64,000 bases of DNA from Bacteroidota bacterium (GCA_024742495.1 JANSYJ010000002.1:610506-674505); one strand, 5' to 3'; counted from the first letter of the stretch, positions 19,401-28,258 are shown. Translations and numbers: made by a program. Notes: generated from the letters alone by a model not told the origin.

Positions 19401-21021
19401 CAATAGCGGTGAATTTAATCTTCACCCTTTTGCCGGCATAATCGTATAGGGGAATAATCTGTTCCAGCCAATCTTCGGTTTTAGAATTGTGCTGGGAACC
19501 AACAATTCGCTTAAGCAAGATAAAACCATCTCCACTGTCAATGGCGATATCAAAGGCGGTAATCTGCAAGCCAAACATGTGGGTCCAAAAATTAAGCTCG
19601 GGATTCGCTATGCTGTCTAAATCAATCACGGGACTAGTAATGCTGCTGCGTGCTTTGCCATTTTGATTAGGTCGGTTAGCAACAAGGAAGTGGCTACTCC
19701 CAGAGCTATGATGGTTAGATCCAGGACCGCTTTGGGAATAGCTTAAAGGTGGCGGCCCAATATTCCATTTAAAGTCATCGTAGATATAGCGATCCCAGCA
19801 GGGATCCAATCCGGCATTGGGCCAAGACGAACCTTCAAAGTCCTCATAAAGAGGCGCGTATTCTACTATACAATCGGTATTTACTTCAAGAGCTAGGCTT
19901 CTGCTGCTAAATTGATTGGACCCACAATCATCGCGAAGGTAAAAGGTGTAGCCGCTATTAGGAAGGAGATTACTTATGCGAAAGGGTGGGGCCGAAGCAT
20001 TGACTAATATCCCATTCCCAATACTGAAACCTCTTGGACCATATTCAATTTCAAAATTTGTACCTGAACCTGGGTCCCAGTCTAATAATACCGAAGAATC
20101 GTCATTTGAAACATTTCGGAAATAGCTAGAAGCCTGGCAGCTAGCTGCATCATAAATCGACAAATCATCAAAGGCCATTTGAACTTCTATGCCTTTTCCA
20201 TAGCCCGAAAATTGAAGGTTTATTATGCTATCTACATAGCCATTAAGCGGCAGGTTTATCGATTGCCATGCTTCATCATGCGCCATTTGTTGGGGACCAT
20301 AAAAAGTGTGAAGGGTATCCCAATCGATTCCAACACTGCTTTTAATTAAAACCACCATGGAATCGATACTGGCGCCATAGAGGTGATACCAAAATTTAAG
20401 TTGGGGGTTGGACAGTCCTAATAAATTGATGGCCGGGGACTGAATATGCGAAACTGTATCGAGGGAGGTGCTGAGGCCGTTAAGATGAATGAAATTTCCA
20501 AAGCCAGTAGTGTGGTCTCCCTCAGGACCAGTATTTAAGCGGGTGTCATGAGGTGGACCTGTGGCCCAAAAGGTTTTTGTCCCTTGCGGGCTTACGATCC
20601 AACAGGTTCCCACACTCCCTGTGGCCGAAGGCGCGGTAGGACTTTGCCAAAGGGCTCCTTCGAAATTAAAGCTGATGGGAGCACTTAAGGTATTCCCACA
20701 TTGGGTGGTGAAAACGAAATAACTGGAGGGACTGGTTTGGCTGCCACACTTCCTGCGCACAAATACCCGATAGCTAGTTGCTGGGCTCAAATTGCTTAGG
20801 GTGATTATGTTGGCATTACTAATTTGGGTGGTGCCCGTTCCAATGATAAATCCCATCAAACCATATTCAACTTCCCAAGGTCCTGTTCCGCTAGAACTTA
20901 AATCGATATCAATAGAGCTGGTGCTCACATTGGTCGCGATAAAATTTATTGGCGCCAAACATTGAGCTTCGATGCCTAAGCTTAATGCAATGCAAAAGAG
21001 AAATTGAAGGGCTCGTTTCAT
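16456..21021 (-). CDS. Giant T9SS-exported FN3 / MAM-like / PKD protein
   Basis: A 1521-residue surface or secreted protein. After the signal peptide (KRALQFLFCIALSLGIEAQ) come five fibronectin-III modules that start with a CxxPxN-type motif (CLAPINF, CPKPTNL, CLAPSNL, CTGPSNL). They alternate with four MAM/choice-of-anchor-J-like domains, each opening with a 'YEDFEG' type phrase and closing with 'IDDISI'. Next are three PKD domains (WDFGDGNTG, WDLGPAG, WDFGDGSTD) and a T9SS type A tail (LFPNPAEDRLSVLS ... HGEYFLVL). Likely roles are adhesion or a secreted matrix component. The start at 21021 is preferred to 21078, because the extra 19 residues lie before the signal peptide. There is no enzyme domain. 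Confidence 0.88.
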   Translation of the reverse strand: MKRALQFLFCIALSLGIEAQCLAPINFIATNVSTSSIDIDLSSSGTGPWEVEYGLMGFIIGTGTTQISNANIITLSNLSPATSYRVFVRRKCGSQTSPSSYFVFTTQCGNTLSAPISFNFEGALWQSPTAPSATGSVGTCWIVSPQGTKTFWATGPPHDTRLNTGPEGDHTTGFGNFIHLNGLSTSLDTVSHIQSPAINLLGLSNPQLKFWYHLYGASIDSMVVLIKSSVGIDWDTLHTFYGPQQMAHDEAWQSINLPLNGYVDSIINLQFSGYGKGIEVQMAFDDLSIYDAASCQASSYFRNVSNDDSSVLLDWDPGSGTNFEIEYGPRGFSIGNGILVNASAPPFRISNLLPNSGYTFYLRDDCGSNQFSSRSLALEVNTDCIVEYAPLYEDFEGSSWPNAGLDPCWDRYIYDDFKWNIGPPPLSYSQSGPGSNHHSSGSSHFLVANRPNQNGKARSSITSPVIDLDSIANPELNFWTHMFGLQITAFDIAIDSGDGFILLKRIVGSQHNSKTEDWLEQIIPLYDYAGKRVKIKFTAIASSNWSSLARIAIDDLSIGEAPACPKPTNLQVNNLTYNSANINWQSGGATNWLMKVEPTGSFSTISSVGSNPHILNQLQPGTEYTVWVKDSCGISQTSDWSAALSFKTYCLPDTSPYFEDFEGSQFVVQSSWFSPGTLDPCWSRSHEVGPIWQPSPATIIPNNLLPSSDHTTGSGKYMGGSLFLANGTNEPTSFTSPRIDISNLNRPELSFWYYLGGYSFSTNQIQVEVNNGSGWQNVNTILGPKQFSTSAAWLKQVVPLSNFRGDTIQLRFITIGNNLYSATAGGIDDISIYNNPNCLAPSNLEALSVGISDASLKWTTGGAAIWMVKYRPFGGNFQIKKTAVNDSYSLSGLLPGKRYEIWVRDSCGADVSPWHGPIYIWTDCHVNSVPYYEGFDSPLWLQSPNLTKAGTIDDCWRRSDSLSKVWMPASGASAGALSGPSNSRGGSGNYLMTEYLTNPAQSSTGRTELSSPLIANIGLQQPELNFWYHMHGPQIQKLQVYLEKNDSRTLIDSLQGQQQSSKSSPWQQGSISLSAFIGDTFKIVFVGRVGNNQGRINIALDDVEIIDRLCTGPSNLSANSITYNSAFLTWSASSNNSTIEYGLAGFNQGSGTQISGLSSTYALSGLQPFTSYEFYVRDSCRNSNSNWVGPFSFTTGCSASQANFNHQGNLLNLSFDASSSLGIGLQYSWDFGDGNTGIGLNPNHSYATPGSYNVQLIISDTCGISDTLVKTIQICSEPEAVINYSVNGLTVSLSGLASTGALHYYWDLGPAGIYTSDSLQATFPAKGSYRILLVVTNACGMRDSSYFRLLICDKPIASFTTSISSLNNLLFVNFDGTASSFADSYIWDFGDGSTDTTTLTPNHIYPSTGQSFMVRLIVKADCGLSDTMTFQIGGVISIEEAELPQMALFPNPAEDRLSVLSTKTIRPEELLWYDSQGRRLQIPFIGGDQNRLEFDVSRLAHGEYFLVLPSSPIQSISFIVR

Positions 21022-21186
21022 TTGGTTGAGATGCAAGCCTAAATATAGGAAAAAGGCTGACTTTATGATGAGGCTCAATTAGTTATCGATGAGCCTTGAG
21101 CGGCTGGGGCCTGAGGGGGAGAATAAAGTGAATAAGAGTTAAAGGAGTAACTATTTCCGCGAAAATCCGAATAGATTAAACTTAGC

Positions 21187-22089
21187 TTAACCCTTAGCTG
21201 CCCTCGGATGATACTTTAAAATGGTATCCCTAAGCTGCTGCTGACTGAGATGGGTATAAATTTCTGTGGTGGTGATGCTTTCATGGCCGAGCATTTCTTG
21301 CACAGCTCTTAGGTCGGCACCGTTTTTAACCAAATGCGTGGCAAAGCTATGCCGAAAGGTATGCGGGGAAATATTCTTGCGAATGCCAGCAGCAATTGCG
21401 GCGTCTTTCACCAAATTAAAGATCATGGCCCGACTGAGTTTACCGCCTCTTCGATTGAGGAAAAGAATGTCCTCAGATCCCTTCTTAACCTCGAGATGAA
21501 TCCGTATTTCATCCCGATAAAGGCCAATCATTTTTTGAGCTAAGCTGTTGATGGGCACCAGGCGTTCTTTATCTCCTTTGCCGGTCACACGAATTAAATC
21601 TTCCTTAAAGAAGAGGTCGGAAAGCCTTAATCCCACCAATTCCGAAACCCGTAATCCGCAGGCGTAAAGCGTTTCAAATAGCGCCACATTGCGCATGCCC
21701 TCTGGTTTAGAGCGATCAATGCTATCAATCATAGCGCTTACTTCTTCTTCCTCTAAATATTCCGGAAGTTTTTGCTCCAGCTTGGGACCTTCTAGTAATT
21801 CAGCCGGATTAACATCAATATAATCCTCCAAAATTAAATACTTGTAAAAGGCCTTTAGGGAGGAAATTAACCGGGCTTGACTGCGGCTACTAATGCCTTC
21901 TTCCTGAAATTCACGCAGGCATTTTTCCAAACGGAAAAGATTCATTTGCAAGGGCCCTAGTTCTTCGGCCTCAAATTGCCGGGCTACCTTATTTAGATCC
22001 CGCAAATAGGCTTTTATGGAATTTTCTGCTAGGCCTCTTTCCAATCGGAGGTAGTTCTTAAATTCTAGTAAAGCACTTTTCCACTGCAT
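21187..22089 (-). CDS. xerD: Tyrosine recombinase XerD
   Basis: A 300-residue Xer recombinase that resolves chromosome dimers at dif with XerC. It has a SAM-like N-domain (1-95) and a catalytic domain with R147 (CGLRVSEL), K171, H243/R246 (SPHTFRHSFATH), H269 and nucleophile Y278 (TEIYTHLS). Length and motifs match core XerD rather than integron or phage integrases. It is divergent from aroQ with only 31 bp between the two starts, a neighbourhood often seen in Bacteroidota. Confidence 0.94.
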   Translation of the reverse strand: MQWKSALLEFKNYLRLERGLAENSIKAYLRDLNKVARQFEAEELGPLQMNLFRLEKCLREFQEEGISSRSQARLISSLKAFYKYLILEDYIDVNPAELLEGPKLEQKLPEYLEEEEVSAMIDSIDRSKPEGMRNVALFETLYACGLRVSELVGLRLSDLFFKEDLIRVTGKGDKERLVPINSLAQKMIGLYRDEIRIHLEVKKGSEDILFLNRRGGKLSRAMIFNLVKDAAIAAGIRKNISPHTFRHSFATHLVKNGADLRAVQEMLGHESITTTEIYTHLSQQQLRDTILKYHPRAAKG

Positions 22090-22120
22090 TTGCTTAATTT
22101 CGACCTGCTAAAGATAGCTA

Positions 22121-22540
22121 ATGAAAGTAGGCATTCTTAATGGTCCCAATCTAAATCTCCTAGGGAAAAGAGAACCAGAGATTTATGGAGAGAAGGGTTT
22201 TACCGCATTTCTAGATCAGCTTCGACTAAGCTTTCCGGAGGTTGAGCTTAGCTATTTCCAATCCAATGAAGAAGGTAAATTAGTAGATGCCCTTCACCTT
22301 ATGGCCCAAGATTGCCAAGGAATCATATTTAATCCGGCAGCTTTTACCCATACTTCCATTGCCCTTGCGGATGCAGCCAAGGCGGTAGATTGCCCCATTA
22401 TTGAAGTGCATATATCCAATGTTTATCAACGCGAAAGCTTTCGTCATAAGAGCTATATCTCTGCTGCCGCTATGGGAACGATTACCGGACTAGGCCTTCA
22501 AGGATATGCCTTGGCCTTAAGGGCGCTTATCAATAAATAA
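22121..22540 (+). CDS. aroQ: Type II 3-dehydroquinate dehydratase
   Basis: A 139-residue enzyme that dehydrates 3-dehydroquinate in the shikimate pathway. It begins KVGILNGPNLNLLGKREPE and has the catalytic Tyr in the following IYG (Y22). The HISN and REXFRHKS segments carry the catalytic His and substrate-binding residues. Length is normal. It is divergent from xerD. Confidence 0.95.
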   Translation: MKVGILNGPNLNLLGKREPEIYGEKGFTAFLDQLRLSFPEVELSYFQSNEEGKLVDALHLMAQDCQGIIFNPAAFTHTSIALADAAKAVDCPIIEVHISNVYQRESFRHKSYISAAAMGTITGLGLQGYALALRALINK

Positions 22541-22602
22541 ATTTCATTTTTAAGAGGCTGGTTTTGAATTCGTAATTTTAGATGGAATTCAAAAACACTA
22601 AA

Positions 22603-22917
22603 ATGATTATTTGTAGCACCGAAACCATTCCCAACCGAGAAGTAACTGAAATACTGGGCATTGCCAGAGGAAGCACAGTAAGAGCACGAAATATTGGTCG
22701 TGATATTTTCGCCGGATTGAAGAACATTATTGGGGGCGAGATAGAAGAGTATTCGAAACTTCAGGCGCATGCCAGGGAACAAGCTTTACAACGATTGGAG
22801 CAAGATGCCCGCAGCATGGGAGCCGATGCAGTGCTAAATGTGCGCTTAACAACGGCAATGATTATGCAAGGCGCTGCGGAGATTTTAGCCTATGGAACGG
22901 CGGTAAAACTCAAATAA
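22603..22917 (+). CDS. YbjQ/UPF0145 heavy-metal-binding-like protein
   Basis: A 104-residue member of the YbjQ family, which forms pentamers of unknown role. Motifs: STETIPNREVTEILGIARG at the start, ADAVLNVRLTT near the end, and a closing YGTAVKLK. I choose the ATG at 22603, not 22582. The family begins at this Met, and a TAATTTTA -7-like element at 22573-22580 would place the transcript start downstream of 22582. Confidence 0.88.
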   Translation: MIICSTETIPNREVTEILGIARGSTVRARNIGRDIFAGLKNIIGGEIEEYSKLQAHAREQALQRLEQDARSMGADAVLNVRLTTAMIMQGAAEILAYGTAVKLK

Positions 22918-22930
22918 GGCAGAATTGGAT

Positions 22931-23056
22931 ATGTCTTATTTACCCATCTTAATTTACGGCGCTTTTTGGGTGGTGATTGCTATAATCCTCATCATCCTGC
23001 TTATTCGTCGCCTTCGCATACGCGATGAAGAGACTTTTGAAAAAAGGGATAATTAG
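22931..23056 (+). CDS. Small single-pass membrane protein (41 aa)
   Basis: A short frame, ATG 22931 to TAG 23056, encoding a 41-residue peptide. One strong transmembrane helix (about 5-25, ILIYGAFWVVIAIILIILL) is followed by a basic RRLRIR stop-transfer and an acidic tail (DEETFEKRDN). The spacing (14 bp after ybjQ, 18 bp before the next gene) and the clear membrane topology make it credible. It resembles other unnamed small inner-membrane proteins. Function unknown. Confidence 0.55.
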   Translation: MSYLPILIYGAFWVVIAIILIILLIRRLRIRDEETFEKRDN

Positions 23057-23073
23057 CAGACGCTTATTCGGCC

Positions 23074-23502
23074 ATGGAAGAAGTATTTAAAAAGAAACTG
23101 AATTTTAAGGAAGAAGCGCATTTATTTAGTGCCAATATTCCCAAAGAGTTGGAGCAGGAGCTGGCTTGGCTGAAGGCCTTATCCACTTCGGAACCAGCGG
23201 AGGAAATCAACCTAGCGCTAATCTTCGTGCAAAAGGTAAAGGACTTGAACGATTGGATTGACCTGATATCGCCCCGTCTTAAGGGAGATGCCAAATTATG
23301 GTTTGCCTATCCTAAGAAAAGCAGCAAGAATTATAAAAGTGAAATTACTCGAGATAGCGGCTGGACTAAAATTGGCGACTACGAAATGGAGCCGGTGCGT
23401 CAAATTGCCTTAAACGAGGATTGGTCGGCATTGCGATTTCGGAAATTGGCTTATATCAAAACCCTTAGCCGGCGAGAGAGTATGCGGTTAACGAAAAAGT
23501 AA
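23074..23502 (+). CDS. DUF3052-like small cytosolic protein
   Basis: A 142-residue soluble protein with no signal. The part from about 85 to 125 (KLWFAYPKKSSKNYKSEI ... DWSALRFR) resembles the DUF3052 family, in which a 'LWF/YPK' strand is followed by the closing 'xDDWSAxRFR'. Its biochemical role is unknown. It is the last gene of a likely ybjQ/small-ORF/DUF3052 transcript. Confidence 0.6.
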   Translation: MEEVFKKKLNFKEEAHLFSANIPKELEQELAWLKALSTSEPAEEINLALIFVQKVKDLNDWIDLISPRLKGDAKLWFAYPKKSSKNYKSEITRDSGWTKIGDYEMEPVRQIALNEDWSALRFRKLAYIKTLSRRESMRLTKK

Positions 23503-23515
23503 TTCGTCGCTATAC

Positions 23516-25579
23516 CTAGAGGAGGATTATACGAATCCTATGCTCTTTTAGGGTAAGCCAATAAACGCCAGGTTTTAAACTGGAAAGGTCGGCACGATCA
23601 CCTTCAAGCTTTAACATAAAACGCCCAAAAGCATCATAAAGAGCCCCTTCCTTGATGGAATGATTAAAGTAAATCATCCCATCACTCGGATTAGGATAAA
23701 CTTCTAATCGCGCACCGTGATAGGTCTCCAAATTCATATCGCTGAGAAAAAAGCATTCCGAGGTATCGGTACAGGCGCCCTTATTGAGTATTACCGCAAA
23801 ATTCCCAGGGTAGGGGGTAATTAAACTTCGATTGGTTTCGCCGACTAAAATTTGCTGTAAATCGCAATCAAACCATTGATAGGTAGCATTGGTGTCCATG
23901 GCCATAGCTACACCGCCGGTGATGGTGATGGCCACTTGCGTATTAAGTGAGTCAAGAATTAGGTTGGTAATGATAATGGAGTCACAAGCTTGAAAACTAC
24001 TGAGGGTATCATAATAAAGGCCGCTTTGTTGCGCTAAAACGCCACTTGGCAATTGGTAACTATCACAAGCATTTACCGAAAGACTGTCCCGATTTAAAGG
24101 ACGAACAATAAGATCTAAACTCACCAAGGAATCACAGCCATTGGCGGCGGTAAAAAGTCCTTGATAGTTACCACTACTACCAAGGGTTTGTCCGGCAAAA
24201 AGGAGGCTGTCACCAAAGCATAGGGTATCTCGAGCAATGCTGCTTATTACATTGCAAAGACTATCGAGAAAATAAGCCGATCCAGCGCCATTAACCGGAT
24301 TAAGGTTAAGAGTGTCTTCATCATCGTTTGGCGCTCCAACTAATAATCCGCCATTGTGAAAAGCGATGCCAAAGCCAAAGCTATCGAAGGTGCTTAAAGG
24401 AACATTTCGATCCTGGGGCAGGATAATTTGCTGGAGCTGAAAACTATCAGCCGCAGCATTAAATTGATACCAATACACCCCACCCGCGGAAGCCATGGGA
24501 TTTTGCTGATTAGCATCGTGATCTTCATTGGGAACTCCAACGAATAAATTAGGCCAGTCAAGGACCAAATCATGACCAAAATTGTCATTGTCTAAAGGAA
24601 AGGGGACGGTAATAATCTGCTCCAATGGGTCGCTATTGAGCTTGTTTAAGTTGAGATGAAAAACGGCTCCTCCCGAAATGATGGTATCGAAGGAATATTC
24701 CAAATTGCTGATAATTAAATTGGAATCTTGCCATGCGATGGTAGAACCTACCGTGCCGCCACCTCTAAACATGGTATCGGTTAAATGCAAATTTTGATTC
24801 CACTGCCCCTGGCTATTTTTCTTAAATCGATAGAGCGCGCCATAATAGCCTAGTAACTGTCCGGTGGGCGTGAGCCATTCATTTGGGGCCGAAACGAAAA
24901 CTTCATCGCCTTGCACCGCTACTTCAGTGCCGAAATTGCTGACGCTTAAAACCCCAGCGCTTAATTTTTCGGATAAAGCCCAAACTCCATTTTGGTTTTC
25001 AAAAATATATGCCGCACCATAGCTGCCGGCCACGCTTTGATTTAAGGAGTCGGTGGGGTTTCTTTCGGCACCCACTACAATAGTATTACCATCAATAGCC
25101 ACCGAACAGCCAAAGCGCGCTCCCAGGGCCGTGTCATTGGAGATTAATCGCTGTTGATGCACCCAAAAGCCATTCTGTAATTTAAAAACATGGGCCGCGC
25201 CATTATTTGGAAAGCCGACATATTCGCCTCGAGCACCCACCACTAAAAGGGAATCTTGCACGGCCATGGACCAGGCAAATTGGGCTAAATTATTACGATT
25301 AGAAGATTGAAGCTTTTGATGAAAATCCCATCCGCCAAAAGCGTTTTTTTTATAAACCAGCACCAGGCCTGCATTGCCAATGGGGTTTGCATTTGCAGTG
25401 TCTAAAGTCGATTGCGGAGCTCCAACAAAAGCAAAGTTATCAGTGAGCGCCACGGTATGACCCATTCGCGAAAATATGATTCGGGTGCCCGGGTCAATAA
25501 ATTTTTGCTTGCCATTGAAGGCTTGTCCGAAAGTGAGGAAGCTAACAAGCGAGAAAAAGCAGAGATATAAATAGCGCAT
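23516..25579 (-). CDS. T9SS-exported FG-GAP repeat protein
   Basis: A 687-residue protein starting RYLYLCFFSLVSFLTFGQ (signal peptide). Residues about 20-430 hold about seven beta-propeller blades of FG-GAP type, with repeated phrases such as FGCSVAIDGNTIVVGAERNP and FGHDLVLDWPNLFVGVPNED. Residues 440-610 are a repeated region seen in many T9SS proteins (DTLCFGDSLLFAGQTL, CDSLVSLDLIV). The last about 70 residues are the sorting domain (LEVYPNPSDGMIYF ... KPGVYWLTLKEHRIRIILL). The start was moved 9 bases in from a GTG at 25588 to the ATG at 25579. Confidence 0.85.
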   Translation of the reverse strand: MRYLYLCFFSLVSFLTFGQAFNGKQKFIDPGTRIIFSRMGHTVALTDNFAFVGAPQSTLDTANANPIGNAGLVLVYKKNAFGGWDFHQKLQSSNRNNLAQFAWSMAVQDSLLVVGARGEYVGFPNNGAAHVFKLQNGFWVHQQRLISNDTALGARFGCSVAIDGNTIVVGAERNPTDSLNQSVAGSYGAAYIFENQNGVWALSEKLSAGVLSVSNFGTEVAVQGDEVFVSAPNEWLTPTGQLLGYYGALYRFKKNSQGQWNQNLHLTDTMFRGGGTVGSTIAWQDSNLIISNLEYSFDTIISGGAVFHLNLNKLNSDPLEQIITVPFPLDNDNFGHDLVLDWPNLFVGVPNEDHDANQQNPMASAGGVYWYQFNAAADSFQLQQIILPQDRNVPLSTFDSFGFGIAFHNGGLLVGAPNDDEDTLNLNPVNGAGSAYFLDSLCNVISSIARDTLCFGDSLLFAGQTLGSSGNYQGLFTAANGCDSLVSLDLIVRPLNRDSLSVNACDSYQLPSGVLAQQSGLYYDTLSSFQACDSIIITNLILDSLNTQVAITITGGVAMAMDTNATYQWFDCDLQQILVGETNRSLITPYPGNFAVILNKGACTDTSECFFLSDMNLETYHGARLEVYPNPSDGMIYFNHSIKEGALYDAFGRFMLKLEGDRADLSSLKPGVYWLTLKEHRIRIILL

Positions 25580-25635
25580 AATCACCAATATTGGCTTTTA
25601 AGATATCAATTAGCATTGGCTCGGCTAAAAAAAAA

Positions 25636-25667
25636 ATCCCGATTCGCAGGAGGGAGCGAACCGGGAT
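25636..25667 (-). terminator. Intrinsic terminator after the choice-of-anchor I gene
   Basis: ATCCCG-ATTCGC and GCGAAC-CGGGAT form a 12-bp stem with one mismatch around an 8-base loop. On the minus strand it is followed by ten T residues (A-run 25627-25636). It lies 21 bp after the stop of the gene that starts at 27949. Confidence 0.85.
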
Positions 25668-25687
25668 AGGAGGGGGGTAATGAGGAC

Positions 25688-27949
25688 TTATTTCTTTAAG
25701 ATGTGCAGATTTCCCTGCGGAGTTTGCAAATTGTAAATACCATTAGGTAAATCGCTAAGGTCAATCTCTTGGCCTTCTACATCTTTTATAAACTGACCGT
25801 TAATGGAGTACAATTTGGCATCCTTTACATATTGGCTCAAGCGTACTTTTGAAGTGCTAGGATTTGGATAAGCGCTAAGACTGAACGCTCTAGTTTCTTC
25901 GTCTAAACCAATAGTTCCGCCAATTTCATAAAGTGATAGAGTTCCCGATACTTCGTTGGCACTGGCTAACATCATCAGGCCATTAGGACTTTGATCGGCG
26001 GGAATGAATTTGATATCCTCTGGACCTAAATCACCGGCATTAAGATCATCTGCCGGAAGGCTGAAATCGCGGTAAAGGAAATAGCTGATGAAACTTGGAT
26101 TAGCAGGATCCGAAATATCATAAACCATAATTCCACCCATACGCTCTAGGCCGATAAAGGCGATGGTGAATCCATTTATCTCCGCAATCTCTATGGCCTC
26201 AGGTTCTGCTGCCTTATCGTCGGAGCGTGATTTTTGAGAGGAATTATCATCATTATTGGAATTGAACTCATTAGGGTAAAGGCTATTGAGTGTTTGTGCG
26301 AATTCATCTTCACTATCCCAAACAAGGTTGAGGTTCTCATCCCAGATAGAGAAACCGCGTCCACCATAGGAGTAGATTTCATCATAATCGCCATCGCCAT
26401 CGGTATCACCAAGGGTAGTGGTAATATTTAAGCGGCCTAAGCTGTCATTCATTTGAAGATCGGCAGCATTTGGAAAAGCAGTGGAGTCTAAGTTCAAATC
26501 CTTAACTCGATCTTCTTCACTCCAGGCATCATAATCACGTGCATCGCCTTCATTGGCAGTAGCGATATAGGTCATGCCATTTACTTCAAAAGCTTTAATA
26601 GCATCGGGTTGGTACATTCCGAATACCGGCCAGTTGCGAATATTTACGCTAGCAGATGTATTGGAAGCATCCATTTTATTATTGCCTTGAGAGTAGTCTT
26701 TAAATCCTAAGGCCCCTAATTGAGAAATGCTGTTCGTAGTTAAATCTACCACCGCCATGGCATTATTCTCCTGGCATACTACATAGGCCTTGCTATTGTC
26801 GGGCGCTACGGCAATGTATTCCGGTTCAAGGTTTTGAGATAAGCGGGGTTGGGTTCCCTCGATGTGTAGATCGTCGATTTGCCATAAAGTAGCGTTTCCT
26901 CCTCCTGGTGCGCCTTGGTAGAAAAAGGCTAAGCTTACTTGTTGCTCTAAGTAGCCATCAAGGCTAAAACGACCAGAGTTGGTATCCTGGTAGCCACCGC
27001 TTGAAAAAGCAAAATTGGCAGTGATGGTATCCCAAGAAGCGCTGCTTGGATCTAAAGAATTATCGGGATCGTAGTCGGTAGAAATTAGAATATCTAAAGA
27101 ACTGCCGGAGAAGTTCTTGGTATTGCTAAAGCTGAAATAGGCCGAATCCAAACCAGTTAAAAGTACCGGAGGAATAATCATCCAAGACTCAGATGCGCTC
27201 ATTGCCGAAAAGGCATTAATTTCTGCAAAATGATTTCCGCTAAAATCATCATAAGTCCAGGCGGCATCCCCAGCGGTATTGTAAACGATTACATTGTTTA
27301 AGGAATCGGCGGTGTTTTCAAAATCTTCTAACCAATTAACCACTGGGCCGAAATTGCGGATATCTTGGTCGTAATTGGCATCGAAGCTGGTGAAGTCTAA
27401 GGTAGTTACATCAGCCTGACTTAAATTGGGAATTCCGCCGCTGATATCGATAATGGAAATGCTTCCCATGGGATCAGCGCTATAATCGTCATCGGGTTCA
27501 CCCTCATTAGCGCTCAGTACTTTTTGACCATCGTGAGTAAAGGTGACCATATCTGGTAAAACGCCAACTTCCACGGCAGTGATAAAGCTTAGGGTAGAAT
27601 CAAAGAATACGATTTGCCCGTTTTTATCAAAGTCATTGGCTTCAACCGCTATGGCGAGATAACCTTGGTGGTAGGCCACTGAATTGGCAGCATCTCCATA
27701 GGGACTAACGTCGATGGAATCCGTTTTTTGAATATTAGTGGAAGTAGAAATATCAAAAACATCAATATGGTCGCTAAAACCATTTACGGCGTAAAGAACT
27801 TGTGCACTGGGATTGTAGGCTACAATTTCCATCGCTCCTTCATCAAAGGTCCCACTTTTAAAAGAAGAGTGAAAGTTGAGGTCCACTAGGTTTTGAGCTT
27901 GAAGGAAGCCCGCTAAAAACATAAGAAATAGAGTAGAAAATCTTTTCAT
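25688..27949 (-). CDS. T9SS-exported choice-of-anchor I protein with inserted J-type domain
   Basis: A 753-residue protein with a signal peptide (KRFSTLFLMFLAGFLQAQ), then a seven-bladed choice-of-anchor I propeller. Typical phrases are GSISIIDISGG, NLEPEYIAVAPDNSKAYV, YIATANEGDARDY and GPEDIKFIP. The propeller is interrupted at about 203-375 by a choice-of-anchor J-like sandwich (NWLEDFENTADSLNN ... LWQIDDLHIEG). After it the propeller resumes at NLEPEYIAV. A T9SS tail closes the protein (LSAYPNPSTSKVRLSQ ... LPNGIYNLQTPQGNLHILKK). The propeller family is linked to secreted phosphatase or esterase-like proteins, but no catalytic residues can be assigned. It ends at a strong terminator. Confidence 0.85.
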   Translation of the reverse strand: MKRFSTLFLMFLAGFLQAQNLVDLNFHSSFKSGTFDEGAMEIVAYNPSAQVLYAVNGFSDHIDVFDISTSTNIQKTDSIDVSPYGDAANSVAYHQGYLAIAVEANDFDKNGQIVFFDSTLSFITAVEVGVLPDMVTFTHDGQKVLSANEGEPDDDYSADPMGSISIIDISGGIPNLSQADVTTLDFTSFDANYDQDIRNFGPVVNWLEDFENTADSLNNVIVYNTAGDAAWTYDDFSGNHFAEINAFSAMSASESWMIIPPVLLTGLDSAYFSFSNTKNFSGSSLDILISTDYDPDNSLDPSSASWDTITANFAFSSGGYQDTNSGRFSLDGYLEQQVSLAFFYQGAPGGGNATLWQIDDLHIEGTQPRLSQNLEPEYIAVAPDNSKAYVVCQENNAMAVVDLTTNSISQLGALGFKDYSQGNNKMDASNTSASVNIRNWPVFGMYQPDAIKAFEVNGMTYIATANEGDARDYDAWSEEDRVKDLNLDSTAFPNAADLQMNDSLGRLNITTTLGDTDGDGDYDEIYSYGGRGFSIWDENLNLVWDSEDEFAQTLNSLYPNEFNSNNDDNSSQKSRSDDKAAEPEAIEIAEINGFTIAFIGLERMGGIMVYDISDPANPSFISYFLYRDFSLPADDLNAGDLGPEDIKFIPADQSPNGLMMLASANEVSGTLSLYEIGGTIGLDEETRAFSLSAYPNPSTSKVRLSQYVKDAKLYSINGQFIKDVEGQEIDLSDLPNGIYNLQTPQGNLHILKK

Positions 27950-28258
27950 AGGAGTTCATTGTTTAGGCCGTAAAATTCCTAGGCTAGACTTTCTTTTAGC
28001 TTTAGAGAAGGTTAAGAGTCCTTCAAGCTTGAGTTATAGAAATTATGGAAAGGTTATGTACTTAAAGCTAAGGTTAGCGAAAGCGCTTCTTAGTTTAACG
28101 TGTAAATGCTTAAAGGGATAAATTGACCAATCTTTCCTCAGATAAAGTCTCCAATAAAATGATGCTTTGGAATTTAGATCACAGTACTACAAGTGCTAAA
28201 TCGGTCTAAATGTAAATCAGTTTCCTTAGGAGCTTTGCTTCTGGAGGCCTTATAGCGA
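27950..28258. other. 309-bp gap without recognisable features
   Basis: This lies between the start of the choice-of-anchor I gene and the end of the SGNH gene, both on the minus strand. I see no coding frame of note, no hairpin with a T-run, and no good TAnnTTTG. It must hold the promoter of the downstream gene, but I cannot place it. Confidence 0.4.
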
